DNA of 64,000 nucleotides from CAVUAT01 sp963848045 (GCA_963848045.1 CAWKCC010000004.1:434001-498000), one strand, 5' to 3'. Numbered from the stretch's first letter, positions 30,622 to 39,445 are shown. Program-made: numbers and translations. Notes: a model not told the origin generated them from the letters alone.

Positions 30622-32531
30622 GTCGAGGCTCCGATCCCGGCCTCGGTGCGCTCGGGCTGTTTGACCTCGGCCTTCTCGCCGGCCATGATCGCGTGCCGGG
30701 CGCCGGGCACGCCGTACTCGTATGGTCCGCCGACGACGCGCGGGATCTCGTCGAAGTTGAACATCGGTGGCGGCGAGCTGACCTGCCACTCGATCGTCTT
30801 CGCCCGCCAGGGGTTGGAGTCCGCCTTGGGCCCGTACCGCCAGCTGACGATCATGTTGTAGAGGAAGACGAGCTGGACGGCGCCCAGGATGAATCCGGCT
30901 ATCGAGATCTCCAGGTTCCAGCCGCCGAACTCGGACGCATAGTCAGCGACGCGCCGCGGCATTCCCTCCATCCCGATCCAGTGCATCGGCACGAAGGTGC
31001 CCCAGGTGCCGACCAGGGTGCCCCAGAAGTGGATCCGCCCGAGCCTCTCGTCGTACATCCGCCCGGTCATCTTGGGGAACCAGTGGTAGATCCCCGCGAA
31101 GATCGTGAAAACCGAGCCACCGAACAGCACGAAGTGGAGATGGGCGACCACGAAGTAGGTGTCACTGACGTGGATGTCAAGCGGGATCATCCCCAGCATC
31201 ACGCCCGAGATGCCGCCGACCGTGAAGGTGACGATGAAGGCGAGCGAGAACAGCATGGCCGTGGATCTCAGGTGGATCTTCGATTCGAACAGCGTTCCCA
31301 GCCAGGAGAAGATCTTGATCCCGGTGGGTACCGCGATCAGCAGCGTCGTGATCATCATCGGCACGCGCAGCCAAGCGAACATGCCCGCAACGAACATGTG
31401 GTGCGCCCAGACGGTGTAGCTGAGCACGACGATCCCGATCAGCGCGAGCGCCATCAGCCGGTAGCCGAAGATGGGCTTGCGCGCATGGACCGAGATCACC
31501 TCGCTGACGATCCCGAAGCCCGGCAGCATCATGATGTAGACGGCCGGGTGCGAATAGAACCAGAAGATGTGCTGGTAGCTGATCACGTCGCCGCCGAAGG
31601 CCGCCTGGAAGAAGTTGGTGGAAAGGGCGCGGTCGAAGAGGACCATGAACTGCACCCCGGCGACGAACGGGGTCGCGGCCACGACCAGCAGCGAGGTCGA
31701 GAGGTTCGCCCAGACCAGCAGGGGCATTCGCCAGAAGGTCATCCCCGGCGCACGCATGGTGACGATCGTGACCAGGAAGTTGATCGCCGTGGCGATCGAT
31801 GACGCGCCCGCGAACTGCACGCCCAGATTGAAGAACGACTGCCCGAGTGGCGCCCCCGTGGAGAGCGGGGCGTAGCCGGTCCAGCCGGCGTCGAAAGCCC
31901 CGCCCGGCACCAGGAAGCTGGCCATGAACATCAGCCCGCCGATCGGCAGCAGCCAGAAGCTGAGCGCGTTGAGGCGTGGGAACGCCATGTCGGGCGCGCC
32001 GATCATCAGCGGCAGCACGTAGTTGGCGATCCCGGCGAAGACCGGGACGATGACTACGAAGATCATGATCGCGGCGTGCGTCGAGAAGAGGCCGTTGTAG
32101 AGGCCCGGGTCGACGATCTGGGTGCCGGGCTGAGCCAGCTCGGCCCGAATCAGCATCGCGATCAGGCCGCTGACGAAGAAGAAGAAGAAGTTGGTGACGA
32201 TGTACTGGATGCCGATCACCTTGTGATCGGTGTTGACCTTGAAGTAGTCGCGCCAGCTCGTCGCCCCGTGGTCGGCGTGGTCGTCGGGGATCGTGGGCGC
32301 GCCCGACGCCCATCTCAGCCAGTAGTCGAACAGCCCCATCCCGTACAGGAACCCGAGCGGCGCCGTGATCGCGGGCACGATCACGTGGGGGTAGCCGGTC
32401 TGCTCGGTCTGGAAGATCTCGAGGCCGGAGATCGCCCGCAGGGCGACCACGAGGCCGAAGCCGAAGGCCCCGCCGAGGAGGGCCCAGAGCAGCGCCCGCC
32501 ACCAGCCCGCCCGGGTCAGCGCGACGGCCAT
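30618..32531 (-). CDS. ctaD: cytochrome c oxidase subunit I (A2-type)
   Basis: 637 residues. Two extra N-terminal helices precede the twelve-helix core. All metal ligands are present: 'FSTHAAIMIF' (low-spin haem), 'FWFYSHPAVYIMMLPGFG' (CuB His and cross-linked Tyr), 'VWAHHMFVAG' (two CuB His), 'VPTGIKIFSW' (K-channel Lys), and 'DTYFVVAHLHFVLFGG' (both haem His). The YSHPAVY form, lacking the Glu of GHPEVY, places it in subfamily A2. It reduces O2 to water and pumps protons. A 52-base gap follows ctaC. It shows 'WFPKMTGR' in common with the degenerate paralogue at 23273-24988. Confidence 0.97.
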   Translation of the reverse strand: MAVALTRAGWWRALLWALLGGAFGFGLVVALRAISGLEIFQTEQTGYPHVIVPAITAPLGFLYGMGLFDYWLRWASGAPTIPDDHADHGATSWRDYFKVNTDHKVIGIQYIVTNFFFFFVSGLIAMLIRAELAQPGTQIVDPGLYNGLFSTHAAIMIFVVIVPVFAGIANYVLPLMIGAPDMAFPRLNALSFWLLPIGGLMFMASFLVPGGAFDAGWTGYAPLSTGAPLGQSFFNLGVQFAGASSIATAINFLVTIVTMRAPGMTFWRMPLLVWANLSTSLLVVAATPFVAGVQFMVLFDRALSTNFFQAAFGGDVISYQHIFWFYSHPAVYIMMLPGFGIVSEVISVHARKPIFGYRLMALALIGIVVLSYTVWAHHMFVAGMFAWLRVPMMITTLLIAVPTGIKIFSWLGTLFESKIHLRSTAMLFSLAFIVTFTVGGISGVMLGMIPLDIHVSDTYFVVAHLHFVLFGGSVFTIFAGIYHWFPKMTGRMYDERLGRIHFWGTLVGTWGTFVPMHWIGMEGMPRRVADYASEFGGWNLEISIAGFILGAVQLVFLYNMIVSWRYGPKADSNPWRAKTIEWQVSSPPPMFNFDEIPRVVGGPYEYGVPGARHAIMAGEKAEVKQPERTEAGIGAST

Positions 32532-32583
32532 TATCGATACGCCCCCTGCATCGCGACCATTATCTCAGGCTTGCGGCCCGGGC

Positions 32584-33354
32584 TCATGACGCCGGTGACC
32601 CCGTGGGCTCCCCACCGGTCGGGCCGCCCGACCTGATCGGGTCCTGCTTGGCGAGCCAGCGGTCGAACTCGGCCTGGGTCTCGACCACGACGGCGACCCT
32701 CATGGTCGAATGGCCGAGTCCGCAGAGCTCGGTGCAGATCAGACTGTATTCGCCCTCCTTGTCGGGCGTGACCACGACGTTGTCGTCGATCGACGCCCCC
32801 GGCGCCCCCGGCACCAGGTCGCGCTTGATCCGCCACTCGGGAACCCAGAAGGAGTGCAGCACGTCGAGCGCCCTCATCGTGAACTCGGCCTGCCGGTCCA
32901 CCACCACGTGCAGCTCGTCGGACTGCTTGCCCGCCTCGGTGTAGGCGAAGCTCCAGGCGAACTGCTGCGCGGTCACCTCCACCTTCATGCGGTCGGGCTC
33001 CTTGGCCTCGATGTCGTCCAGCACGATCCAGGAGAGCGCGGCGAGCACGGCGACGATCAGCGTGGGGATCAGCGTCCAGGCGATCTCGAGCCGGGTGTTG
33101 CCGTGGACCGGCTCCCCGTCGGACTCGTCACCCGGCTTGGCCCGCCAGCGGAAGATGGCGTATCCGAGCGCCACCACCACGACGGAGAACACCACCGCCG
33201 AGAGCACGATCGAGATGTCGAACAGCAGATCGATGTCGTCGGCCGCGGTCGACGCCGCTTCGCCGTTCCAGTCAGGAATCAGCATCAGCACCGAGATGAC
33301 GACGCTCAGCGCCACGATCGCCGCACAGAGCCTGATGATCGGCAGGTCCCGCAT
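32584..33354 (-). CDS. ctaC: cytochrome c oxidase subunit II with intact CuA
   Basis: 256 residues. Two membrane helices are followed by the cupredoxin domain; CuA ligands are complete: His in 'DVLHSFWVPEWRIK' and the Cys, Glu, Cys, His and Met in 'LICTELCGLGHSTM'. It accepts electrons from cytochrome c, most likely the dihaem lipoprotein encoded nearby. No fused cytochrome c domain. First gene of the operon; TAGAAT lies eight bases before the ATG, so the message may be leaderless. Confidence 0.96.
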   Translation of the reverse strand: MRDLPIIRLCAAIVALSVVISVLMLIPDWNGEAASTAADDIDLLFDISIVLSAVVFSVVVVALGYAIFRWRAKPGDESDGEPVHGNTRLEIAWTLIPTLIVAVLAALSWIVLDDIEAKEPDRMKVEVTAQQFAWSFAYTEAGKQSDELHVVVDRQAEFTMRALDVLHSFWVPEWRIKRDLVPGAPGASIDDNVVVTPDKEGEYSLICTELCGLGHSTMRVAVVVETQAEFDRWLAKQDPIRSGGPTGGEPTGSPAS

Positions 33355-33362
33355 CCCGCGGC

Positions 33363-33368
33363 ATTCTA
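33363..33368 (-). promoter_or_regulatory. -10 element TAGAAT of the oxidase operon
   Basis: On the - strand TAGAAT is followed by eight bases and ATG 33354. It is the best match to the sigma-70 -10 consensus among the sites in this window. Confidence 0.55.
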
Positions 33369-33411
33369 TTCATGCGCCCCCCCGGACGGTTGGCTATGGT
33401 GGCGACCGAGC

Positions 33412-33687
33412 ATGAACCGCGTGCAGAGATACCGGCTGAGGGCGCCCGCCTCGGGGCGGGAGGCCGTGGCCGAGGGCGCCGTGGACGGCGTCTACATCGA
33501 CCGCGAGAGCGGCGAGGAGATGGAGATCGTCGCCGCGACGCTGCCGCTGGCCCCGTCCGCCTCGGCGCTGCTGCGCACCCCGGACAACCTGAGGCTCTGC
33601 AGGCGCTGCGAGCAGCTGATCGGCCTCGACGTCAGCGACTGTCCCTACTGCGGGCTGCGCCAGCCGGCGCTCGACAGCGAAGCGTGA
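33412..33687 (+). CDS. small zinc-ribbon protein
   Basis: 91 residues. The C-terminal third contains two CxxC knuckles, 'LCRRCEQL' and 'DCPYCGL', spaced as in a zinc ribbon; the N-terminal part is polar with 'YIDRESGEEMEIV'. Function unknown. ATG 33412 is 57 bases from the divergent ctaC start; TATGGT at 33391-33396 could be its -10. The next gene overlaps its stop by four bases (GTGA). Confidence 0.78.
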   Translation: MNRVQRYRLRAPASGREAVAEGAVDGVYIDRESGEEMEIVAATLPLAPSASALLRTPDNLRLCRRCEQLIGLDVSDCPYCGLRQPALDSEA

Positions 33688-34019
33688 GCCGGCGCCCGTC
33701 CGCGTGGGCCCTGACGGCCCTCGTTATGGCAGCCTGCCTCGCGCTCGGGGCCGCGGGCTGCGGCGACGACCAGTCGCCGCAGGTGACGGTGCCCACGATC
33801 ACAGCGCCCGAGAACGCGACGCAGACCGCCGCTCCGACCACCGCCACCGAGCCCGGCCAGCCGACCACCGGCGCCGGCAACGGGGGATCTGGCGACACCG
33901 GAGCCGTCGACCCCAATGCTGAGGACTCCGTGACCAACGACAAGCCGCCCCCGCCCGGAAGCCCAGCGGAGGCCTTCGAGAAGGCCTGCGAGGCGAACCC
34001 CGCCGCCTGCGGATACTGA
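33684..34019 (+). CDS. small Thr/Pro-rich lipoprotein
   Basis: 111 residues, GTG start overlapping the zinc-ribbon gene's stop. A signal peptide ends in 'LALGAAGCGDD', a clear lipobox. The mature part is low-complexity Thr/Ala/Pro/Gly (about residues 30-85), ending in 'FEKACEANPAACGY', with two Cys that could pair. Function unknown. It is convergent with the gene at 34042. Confidence 0.75.
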   Translation: MSRRPSAWALTALVMAACLALGAAGCGDDQSPQVTVPTITAPENATQTAAPTTATEPGQPTTGAGNGGSGDTGAVDPNAEDSVTNDKPPPPGSPAEAFEKACEANPAACGY

Positions 34020-34041
34020 GCGCCGCGCGCGGCGCCCGCAG

Positions 34042-34752
34042 CTAGTCCTGGACCAGGTTCGCCGAGTAGAGCAGCCGCGAGGTCCGGTAGGAGCAGCCGT
34101 AGGGGCGCCGGGTCCCCTTCTTCACCTGCGGAGCTCCGGCGTCGACGTTGGTGCGGCCCTCGTCGTCGGTGCACCCGCCCCGCTTCTTGGTTGCGCGTCG
34201 GCTGGAGAGCCAGCGGCTGGCCTTGCCCTGGCCGACCGCCAGCGCGGGCGCCCAGGTCTTGATCGTCAGGGCCACCACCTGGCCCCGCTTGATCGCAAGC
34301 GGGGTGTCCAGAGCGAAGGTGGTCGTCGAGCCGAAGAAGGGGCCGAGGTTCTCGATCGGGCTCTGGCGCAGCAGCTTGTAGCGCGGGGGCTTGGAGCGGC
34401 CGGACCGCCGCTTGAGTATCGCGATCCTGGCCTTCGGGGGGCCGAACTCCCGATTGAAGGCGCGGCGGTCGGGCTTCTTGGGCTTGCCGAGCTTGATCGA
34501 CCAGGTCGTGATGTTGCCGTCGGCGGGCGAGACGAAGGGGTTGCGGATACTCCCGATCGAGGTCTGGAAGCCGGTCACCCGCGCCTCGACCAGGCAGTTG
34601 AGTGGACAGCTCGCAGCGGCCGCCGGCCCCGCGCCGAGCACGACGGAGCTCCCCTGCGCACCGGCTGCAGCCGGGCGCAGGGCGACCGCCATCAGCGAAG
34701 CGCCGACCAGCATGGCGGCGATCAGGACGACCTGGGTGCGACGAGCGATCAC
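34042..34752 (-). CDS. secreted protein of unknown function, paralogue A
   Basis: 236 residues, GTG start overlapping the upstream stop (GTGA). A signal peptide ('VVLIAAMLVGASLMAVALRPAA') leads a basic mature protein. It shares with its upstream neighbour the order: a Cys pair ('ASCPLNC'), 'NPFVSPADGNITTWSIKL', 'IENLGPFFGSTTTFALDTPL', 'KRGQVVALTIKTWAPALAV' and 'YGCSYRTSRLLYSANLV'. The pair looks like a tandem duplication of a beta-rich extracellular domain with two or more disulphides. I do not recognise the family. Confidence 0.78.
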   Translation of the reverse strand: MIARRTQVVLIAAMLVGASLMAVALRPAAAGAQGSSVVLGAGPAAAASCPLNCLVEARVTGFQTSIGSIRNPFVSPADGNITTWSIKLGKPKKPDRRAFNREFGPPKARIAILKRRSGRSKPPRYKLLRQSPIENLGPFFGSTTTFALDTPLAIKRGQVVALTIKTWAPALAVGQGKASRWLSSRRATKKRGGCTDDEGRTNVDAGAPQVKKGTRRPYGCSYRTSRLLYSANLVQD

Positions 34753-35504
34753 TTCTTCTTCTTCTTCTTCTTGGCTTTCGGGTTCTTGACCACCGTCGCG
34801 GAGTAGAGCAGGCGCGCGGTCTTGTACACGCACCCGTAGGCGCGGTCCTTGCCGAGCGCCTGCTGGGCGCCCCCCGCCTTGATGTCCGCGGCCTTGTTGC
34901 ACTTCTTGCGCTTGCGGCTGGCCATCCAGGCCGTCTTGCCGCCCAGGTTCACGGCGAAGGCGGGCGCCCAGGTCGGCACCGTCAGCGCCACCACCTGGTT
35001 CTGCTTGACCCTGAGCGGCCGCTGCAAGGCGAATGTCGTGGTGGTCCCGAGGAACGACGTCAGCTCCTCCACCGGGGTCTGCGACTTGAGCCGATAGATG
35101 GGCTTGCCTCGCTTGACCTGCTTCATCACGGGCTTCAACACCGAGAGCCGCGCGCTGGGTGAGCCGCCGAAGAAGTCGTCGAAGAACTCGATCTGCTTCG
35201 GGCTGGGCGTGGAGAGCTTGATCGACCAGGCGACGATGCTGCCCGAGTAGGGCACCACGAAGGGGCTCTTCGTCTTGCCGATCGAGAGCTGGACCCCGGT
35301 CGTCCTGCCGATCGCCTGACAGGAGTCGGGACATGAGGGAACGGCCGGCGCGGCCGCGCCGAGCACCGTGACGGTGGGCGCCGCCTTGGCGCTGCCCGAT
35401 CCGACCGTGACCGCCAGGGCGACGGCGAAGACCGCGGTCGCCAGCACCACGCTGAGGCGATGCAGGCGCGCGAATAGGTGGACGTCTGGGCCCATTGAAG
35501 GCAT
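34749..35504 (-). CDS. secreted protein of unknown function, paralogue B, with poly-Lys tail
   Basis: 251 residues from ATG 35504 (ATG 35495 and GTG 35510 are other possible starts). After a signal peptide ('VVLATAVFAVALAVTVG') the mature protein follows paralogue A: 'PSCPDSC', 'KSPFVVPYSGSIVAWSIKL', 'VEELTSFLGTTTTFAL', 'VKQNQVVALTVPTWAPAFAV' and 'YGCVYKTARLLYSATVV'. It ends in seven lysines encoded by (AAG)7, like the tail of the acylase at 8604-11750. The AAG run is directly followed by the TGA that overlaps the GTG start of paralogue A, so it may also act as a purine-rich ribosome-binding stretch. Confidence 0.78.
   Translation of the reverse strand: MPSMGPDVHLFARLHRLSVVLATAVFAVALAVTVGSGSAKAAPTVTVLGAAAPAVPSCPDSCQAIGRTTGVQLSIGKTKSPFVVPYSGSIVAWSIKLSTPSPKQIEFFDDFFGGSPSARLSVLKPVMKQVKRGKPIYRLKSQTPVEELTSFLGTTTTFALQRPLRVKQNQVVALTVPTWAPAFAVNLGGKTAWMASRKRKKCNKAADIKAGGAQQALGKDRAYGCVYKTARLLYSATVVKNPKAKKKKKKK
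34752..34772 (-). repeat. (AAG)7 microsatellite encoding seven lysines
   Basis: Seven AAG codons on the - strand immediately before the TGA stop of paralogue B. The last G forms the GTG start of paralogue A with the stop's first two bases. Confidence 0.85.
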
Positions 35505-35575
35505 TAACACGCTTCTTCGGCGGGGGTTGCGGGGTTCCTACCGAGTTCGCCTGGCTGGCCCCGTACGCCCGCGGC

Positions 35576-35581
35576 TATCGT
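35576..35581 (+). promoter_or_regulatory. -10 element TATCGT of the ABC exporter operon
   Basis: TATCGT is followed by six bases and the GTG start at 35588, which suggests a leaderless message. Confidence 0.45.
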
Positions 35582-35587
35582 GCCCGC

Positions 35588-36571
35588 GTGCCTGCGATCT
35601 CCACTCAGACCCTCGCCCGCGAGTTCGAGGGCGGGATCAAGGCCGTGGACGGGGTTGACCTGGAGGTGGCCGACGGGGAGATCTACGGCTTCCTGGGTCC
35701 CAACGGGGCGGGAAAGACGACCATGGTGCGAATGCTGACGACGCTGCTGATGCCGACGGGCGGGCAGGCGCTGGTGGCTGACCACGACGTCGCCCGAGAC
35801 CCCGCAGCCGTGCGGCGGCGGATCGGGGTGGCGCTTCAGGAGGCCGCCCTCGACCCGCTGATGACCGGACGCGAGCTGATCCACCTGCAGGCGACGCTGC
35901 ACGGGATGCCGCGGGCGCGGGGCAGGGAGCTGGGGGACGCCCTGCTCAACCGCGTCGGCCTGAGCGAGGCGGCAGACCGCCAGGTGGGCACCTACTCGGG
36001 GGGCATGCGGCGCCGGCTCGACCTTGCCGCCGCGCTGGTGCCGGAGCCCTCCATCCTCTTCCTCGACGAGCCGACCACGGGCCTCGACCCGGTCAGCCGG
36101 CAGACGATCTGGGAGGAGGTCGAGAAGCTGAACGGGGAGGGCACGACGATCTTCCTCACCACCCAGTACCTGGAGGAGGCCGACCAGCTCGCCGACCGGG
36201 TCGGGATCATCACCGACGGCAAGCTCGTCGCCGAGGGGACGCCGAGGGCGCTCAAGGCCGAGATCGGGCGGCCCCACCTCGAGGTCTCGCTCGCCGACGA
36301 CGCTGACGGCCAACCGTCCCGGCAGGGCCAGGAGATCCTCGCCCGTTTCGGCAAGCCGCTGCCGGGACGTGACGAGCTGCTGCTGGTCCAGCTCGAGCAG
36401 GGCGCCGCCGAGGTCGGCCCGATCGTGCGGGCGCTCGACGAGGCGGGGCTCGCCGTTAAGTCCCTCGAACTCGTGCAGCCGACGCTCGATGACGTCTTCG
36501 TGGCCAAGACCGGGCGCCATCTCGAGGGGGACGACGCGGACGAAGACGCGCCGGAGGCCGCCGAGGAGTGA
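35588..36571 (+). CDS. ABC exporter ATPase (DrrA family)
   Basis: 327 residues, GTG start. Walker A 'GPNGAGKTTMV', signature 'YSGGMRRRLDLA', Walker B 'ILFLDEPTTGLDP' and the switch His region 'FLTTQYLEEADQLADR' are all present. The C-terminal extension (about 225-327) is the DUF4162-type tail of daunorubicin-resistance ATPases. It powers the two permeases encoded next, with four-base overlaps (GTGA, ATGA). Substrate unknown: such systems export drugs, lipids or glycolipids. Confidence 0.94.
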   Translation: MPAISTQTLAREFEGGIKAVDGVDLEVADGEIYGFLGPNGAGKTTMVRMLTTLLMPTGGQALVADHDVARDPAAVRRRIGVALQEAALDPLMTGRELIHLQATLHGMPRARGRELGDALLNRVGLSEAADRQVGTYSGGMRRRLDLAAALVPEPSILFLDEPTTGLDPVSRQTIWEEVEKLNGEGTTIFLTTQYLEEADQLADRVGIITDGKLVAEGTPRALKAEIGRPHLEVSLADDADGQPSRQGQEILARFGKPLPGRDELLLVQLEQGAAEVGPIVRALDEAGLAVKSLELVQPTLDDVFVAKTGRHLEGDDADEDAPEAAEE

Positions 36572-37359
36572 TCTCAAGGCTCGCCGAGGACGCCCGCGTT
36601 GTGGTTGCGCTGGGGGCCAGGTCCGTGAAGCAGACGGCCCGGCGCCCCCAGCTGGCCGCTCCCCTGGTGATCTTCCCGACGCTGCTGCTGGCGATCCAGA
36701 CCGGCGGCGCCGGCAGCGCCGTCGACCTCCCCGGGTTCCCGAAGGTGGAGAGCTTCCTGGCCTTCATGCTCGCCGGCGCGATGGTGCAGTCGGTGCTGCT
36801 GGCGGGCAACTCCGGCGCGATCGCGCTGGCGCTCGACATCGAGATCGGCTTCACCGACCGATTGCTCTCGGCCCCGATCTCGCGCTTCGTGATCGTGCTC
36901 GGCAGGATCAGCGCGGCCGGCGTACTCGGCGGGATGGTCGCGCTCTGGTTCCTGGCGATCGGCCTCGTCTTCGGCGTGGGCATCAGCGAGGGGGTGCTCG
37001 GGGCGCTATGGGTGATCGCGCTGGTCGCGGCCTCGGCGCTCGCCTTCGGCGCGGTCGCCGCCTCCATCGCCCTCTACAGCGGCAAGGCGAGCGTCGTGCA
37101 GGGGCTCTTCCCCGTGCTGTTCGTGGTCCTCTTCCTCTCGAGCGCCTTCTTCCCGGCCAACCTGATGTTGCAGCCGGCCTCGAGCGTCGCCGAGTACAAC
37201 CCGATCAGCTTCATCGTCGAGGGAATACGCGAGCCGATCGTCGGCAGCTTCAGCGCCCCCGAGCAGCTCAAGGCGGTGCTTTCGATCATCGGCATCGGCC
37301 TGTTCGGCCTCTGGCTCAGCGCCTGGGCGATGCGCTCCCGCGCGAGGAGGGGCGGATGA
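36568..37359 (+). CDS. ABC-2 type permease, first subunit
   Basis: 263 residues with about six membrane segments typical of ABC-2 permeases; 'EIGFTDRLLSAPISRFVIVLGRI' carries the short amphipathic coupling segment and 'SSAFFPANLMLQPASSVAEYNP' is the usual late extracellular segment. GTG start overlapping the ATPase stop. Pairs with the next permease to make a heterodimeric exporter. Confidence 0.9.
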   Translation: MISRLAEDARVVVALGARSVKQTARRPQLAAPLVIFPTLLLAIQTGGAGSAVDLPGFPKVESFLAFMLAGAMVQSVLLAGNSGAIALALDIEIGFTDRLLSAPISRFVIVLGRISAAGVLGGMVALWFLAIGLVFGVGISEGVLGALWVIALVAASALAFGAVAASIALYSGKASVVQGLFPVLFVVLFLSSAFFPANLMLQPASSVAEYNPISFIVEGIREPIVGSFSAPEQLKAVLSIIGIGLFGLWLSAWAMRSRARRGG

Positions 37360-38141
37360 GCGCCGCGCCGGGGACCTGGCGCTCGAACCTGGCGACGGTG
37401 CGCTCGTTGATGCGCCGCGCCATGAACGAGCTGTTCCGGGTCCCGGGCGCGGCGATCCCCGGGGTGCTCGCTCCGACGATCTTCTTCCTCGGGCTGACCA
37501 GCGCCTTCGGGTCCCTGACCGAGCTGCGCGGCTTCGAGGGCGACAGCTACCAGAGCTTCATCGTCCCGGTCAGCCTCATGCAGGGTGCCGCCTTCACCGG
37601 CGCTGCGACCGGGGTCAACCTGGCGCGCGACATCGAGCAGGGCTGGTTCGACCGCCTGCTCTCCTCCCCCGCGCCGCGCCCCGTGCTGCTCGCGGGCCTG
37701 GTGCTCTCCGCGAGCTTTCGTGCGCTGCTGCCGGCGACCGCGCTGCTGATCGTCGCCTTCGCGGTGGGCGCGCAATGGCCGGGGTTCCTGGGGCTGGCGA
37801 TCGCGCTGGTGGTGGTGATGGGGATGGCCGTGGTCGCCGCCACCTGGGGCACCTCGCTTGCGCTGCGCTTCCGCACCCAGTCCGCGGCTCCTCTGATGCA
37901 GGCCGGGATGTTGCTGTTGGTGCTGATGACGACGGCCTACGCGCCGCTCGCCCTGCTGCAGGGCTGGCTGCGAGCGGTGGCCAGGATCAACCCCGTGACG
38001 CAGGTGGTGGAGGCGGCCCGCCAGGGATTCGTGGGTGAGGTGAGCTGGGCCGACACCTGGCCGGGGCTGGTGGCCTTGCTGGGGTTGGCGGCGCTGTTCA
38101 CGTTCTTCGCCCTGCGAGGGATGCGCAGGATGACGGCGTGA
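37356..38141 (+). CDS. ABC-2 type permease, second subunit
   Basis: 261 residues with about six membrane segments; 'DIEQGWFDRLLSSPAPRPVLLAG' matches the coupling segment of the first permease, and 'LARINPVTQVVEAARQGF'-like sequence ends the domain. ATG start overlapping the previous stop (ATGA). Its own stop overlaps the hydrolase start (GTGA), so four genes are translationally chained. Confidence 0.9.
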   Translation: MSAAPGTWRSNLATVRSLMRRAMNELFRVPGAAIPGVLAPTIFFLGLTSAFGSLTELRGFEGDSYQSFIVPVSLMQGAAFTGAATGVNLARDIEQGWFDRLLSSPAPRPVLLAGLVLSASFRALLPATALLIVAFAVGAQWPGFLGLAIALVVVMGMAVVAATWGTSLALRFRTQSAAPLMQAGMLLLVLMTTAYAPLALLQGWLRAVARINPVTQVVEAARQGFVGEVSWADTWPGLVALLGLAALFTFFALRGMRRMTA

Positions 38142-39418
38142 GCGAACCTCGGGTCGGCGGCTCCTCGGCGCCAGCAGCGGAGCCGTCATCGCGGGCGCAG
38201 AGCCTGCGGATAGCGGAGTCGACGCTTCGCCAGGGCTGGACCGAGGGCGAGCGAGACGGCGTCTCCTACGCGTACGTGCCGCCGAGCCCGACCCACTACT
38301 ACTGGCAGTGGTACTGGGACTCGTGCTTCCATGCGATCGTCTGGCGCCGCTTCGCGCCCGAGCGCTCGGAGCTGGAGCTGCGCTCGCTTCTGAACGGAGG
38401 ACGCGACGATGGTTTCATCGGCCACACGATCTTCTGGGACCGGCCGGTGGACGCTCGGCGGCGATGGACCTACAACGTCACCTCGCGAGACGCGGCCAAC
38501 ACCTCGACGATCCAGCCGCCCCTGCTCGCCTGGGCCTGGCGGATCGCAGTCGGCGACCCCGCCGCCGAGCCCGGCATCGCACGGCACCATCGCTGGCTCG
38601 AGGCCAACCGCGATCTCGACGGCGACGGCCTGCTCTGGATCGTGCAGCCCGATGAGTCGGGGCTCGACTCCTCCCCCAAGTTCGACCCGGTCTGGGGCCG
38701 CCGCGCGCATGCCCGCCTGGGCTTCATCTCACTGATCCAGCGCAACCGGCGCCGCGACTGGAACGCCCGGCTCCTGCTCGACGCCGGGGGACCTCTGCTC
38801 TGCGAGGTCGTGGTCAACGTGCTCTGGGGCCTGGCCAGGCTGGCGGCGGGTGAGCCCTCGATCACGGCGGCGCTGATCGACCGCTGCTGGGATGACGAGC
38901 GCGGCCTCTTCCTCGACGTGGCCCGCGGCAAGGTCGCCCGGCGGGGCGAGACCGACGAGGCCGGCGGCGACAGGCGGGTTCGAGTCTCGACCTGGTCGGC
39001 GCTGGCGCCGCTGGCGTTGCCCGACCTGCCCGAGGAGATCGGCAGGCGCCTGGTCGAGGAGCACCTCCTGGACGCGAAGAGCTACTGGACGCCGGTTCCC
39101 GCTCCGTCGGTCTCGGTCGCCGAGCCCAGCTTCGAGCCGCGGGACTGGAAGAGCTTGCTGGTGCGCCGCTACTGGCGGGGCCCGACCTGGATCAACTCCT
39201 CTTGGCTGCTGTGGATGGGCCTGCGCCGCCTCGGTTACGAGGCCGAGGCCCAGAGCATGGCCGACGCTCTCTGCGAGACATATGCTCGCTCCGGGATCTC
39301 GCGCGAGTTCTACGAGCCCTTCACGGGCGAGGGCCTGGGCGCAGTCGACTTCGGCTGGTCGACGCTGGTCGCCGAGCTGGCCGACCCAGACCCGGCTGCC
39401 GCCCGCTCGCATCTGTAG
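38138..39418 (+). CDS. GH63-like (alpha/alpha)6-barrel hydrolase, glycosylglycerate hydrolase type
   Basis: 426 residues. 'HYYWQWYWDSCFHAIVW' near residue 53 and the end motif 'EFYEPFTGEGLGAVDFGWST' near residue 390 are those of GH63 mannosyl-/glucosylglycerate hydrolases and related glucosidases; 'RRYWRGPTWINSSWLLWMGL' is also characteristic. Such enzymes release glycerate from the compatible solutes mannosyl- or glucosylglycerate. The exact substrate is not established. It is coupled by a four-base overlap to an ABC exporter, so the sugar it cuts may come from the exported compound or its precursor. No signal peptide, hence cytoplasmic. Convergent with infA, 27 bases apart. Confidence 0.8.
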   Translation: MSEPRVGGSSAPAAEPSSRAQSLRIAESTLRQGWTEGERDGVSYAYVPPSPTHYYWQWYWDSCFHAIVWRRFAPERSELELRSLLNGGRDDGFIGHTIFWDRPVDARRRWTYNVTSRDAANTSTIQPPLLAWAWRIAVGDPAAEPGIARHHRWLEANRDLDGDGLLWIVQPDESGLDSSPKFDPVWGRRAHARLGFISLIQRNRRRDWNARLLLDAGGPLLCEVVVNVLWGLARLAAGEPSITAALIDRCWDDERGLFLDVARGKVARRGETDEAGGDRRVRVSTWSALAPLALPDLPEEIGRRLVEEHLLDAKSYWTPVPAPSVSVAEPSFEPRDWKSLLVRRYWRGPTWINSSWLLWMGLRRLGYEAEAQSMADALCETYARSGISREFYEPFTGEGLGAVDFGWSTLVAELADPDPAAARSHL

Positions 39419-39445
39419 CCGCACGGGCGCAGCCTCAGCGTGCGG

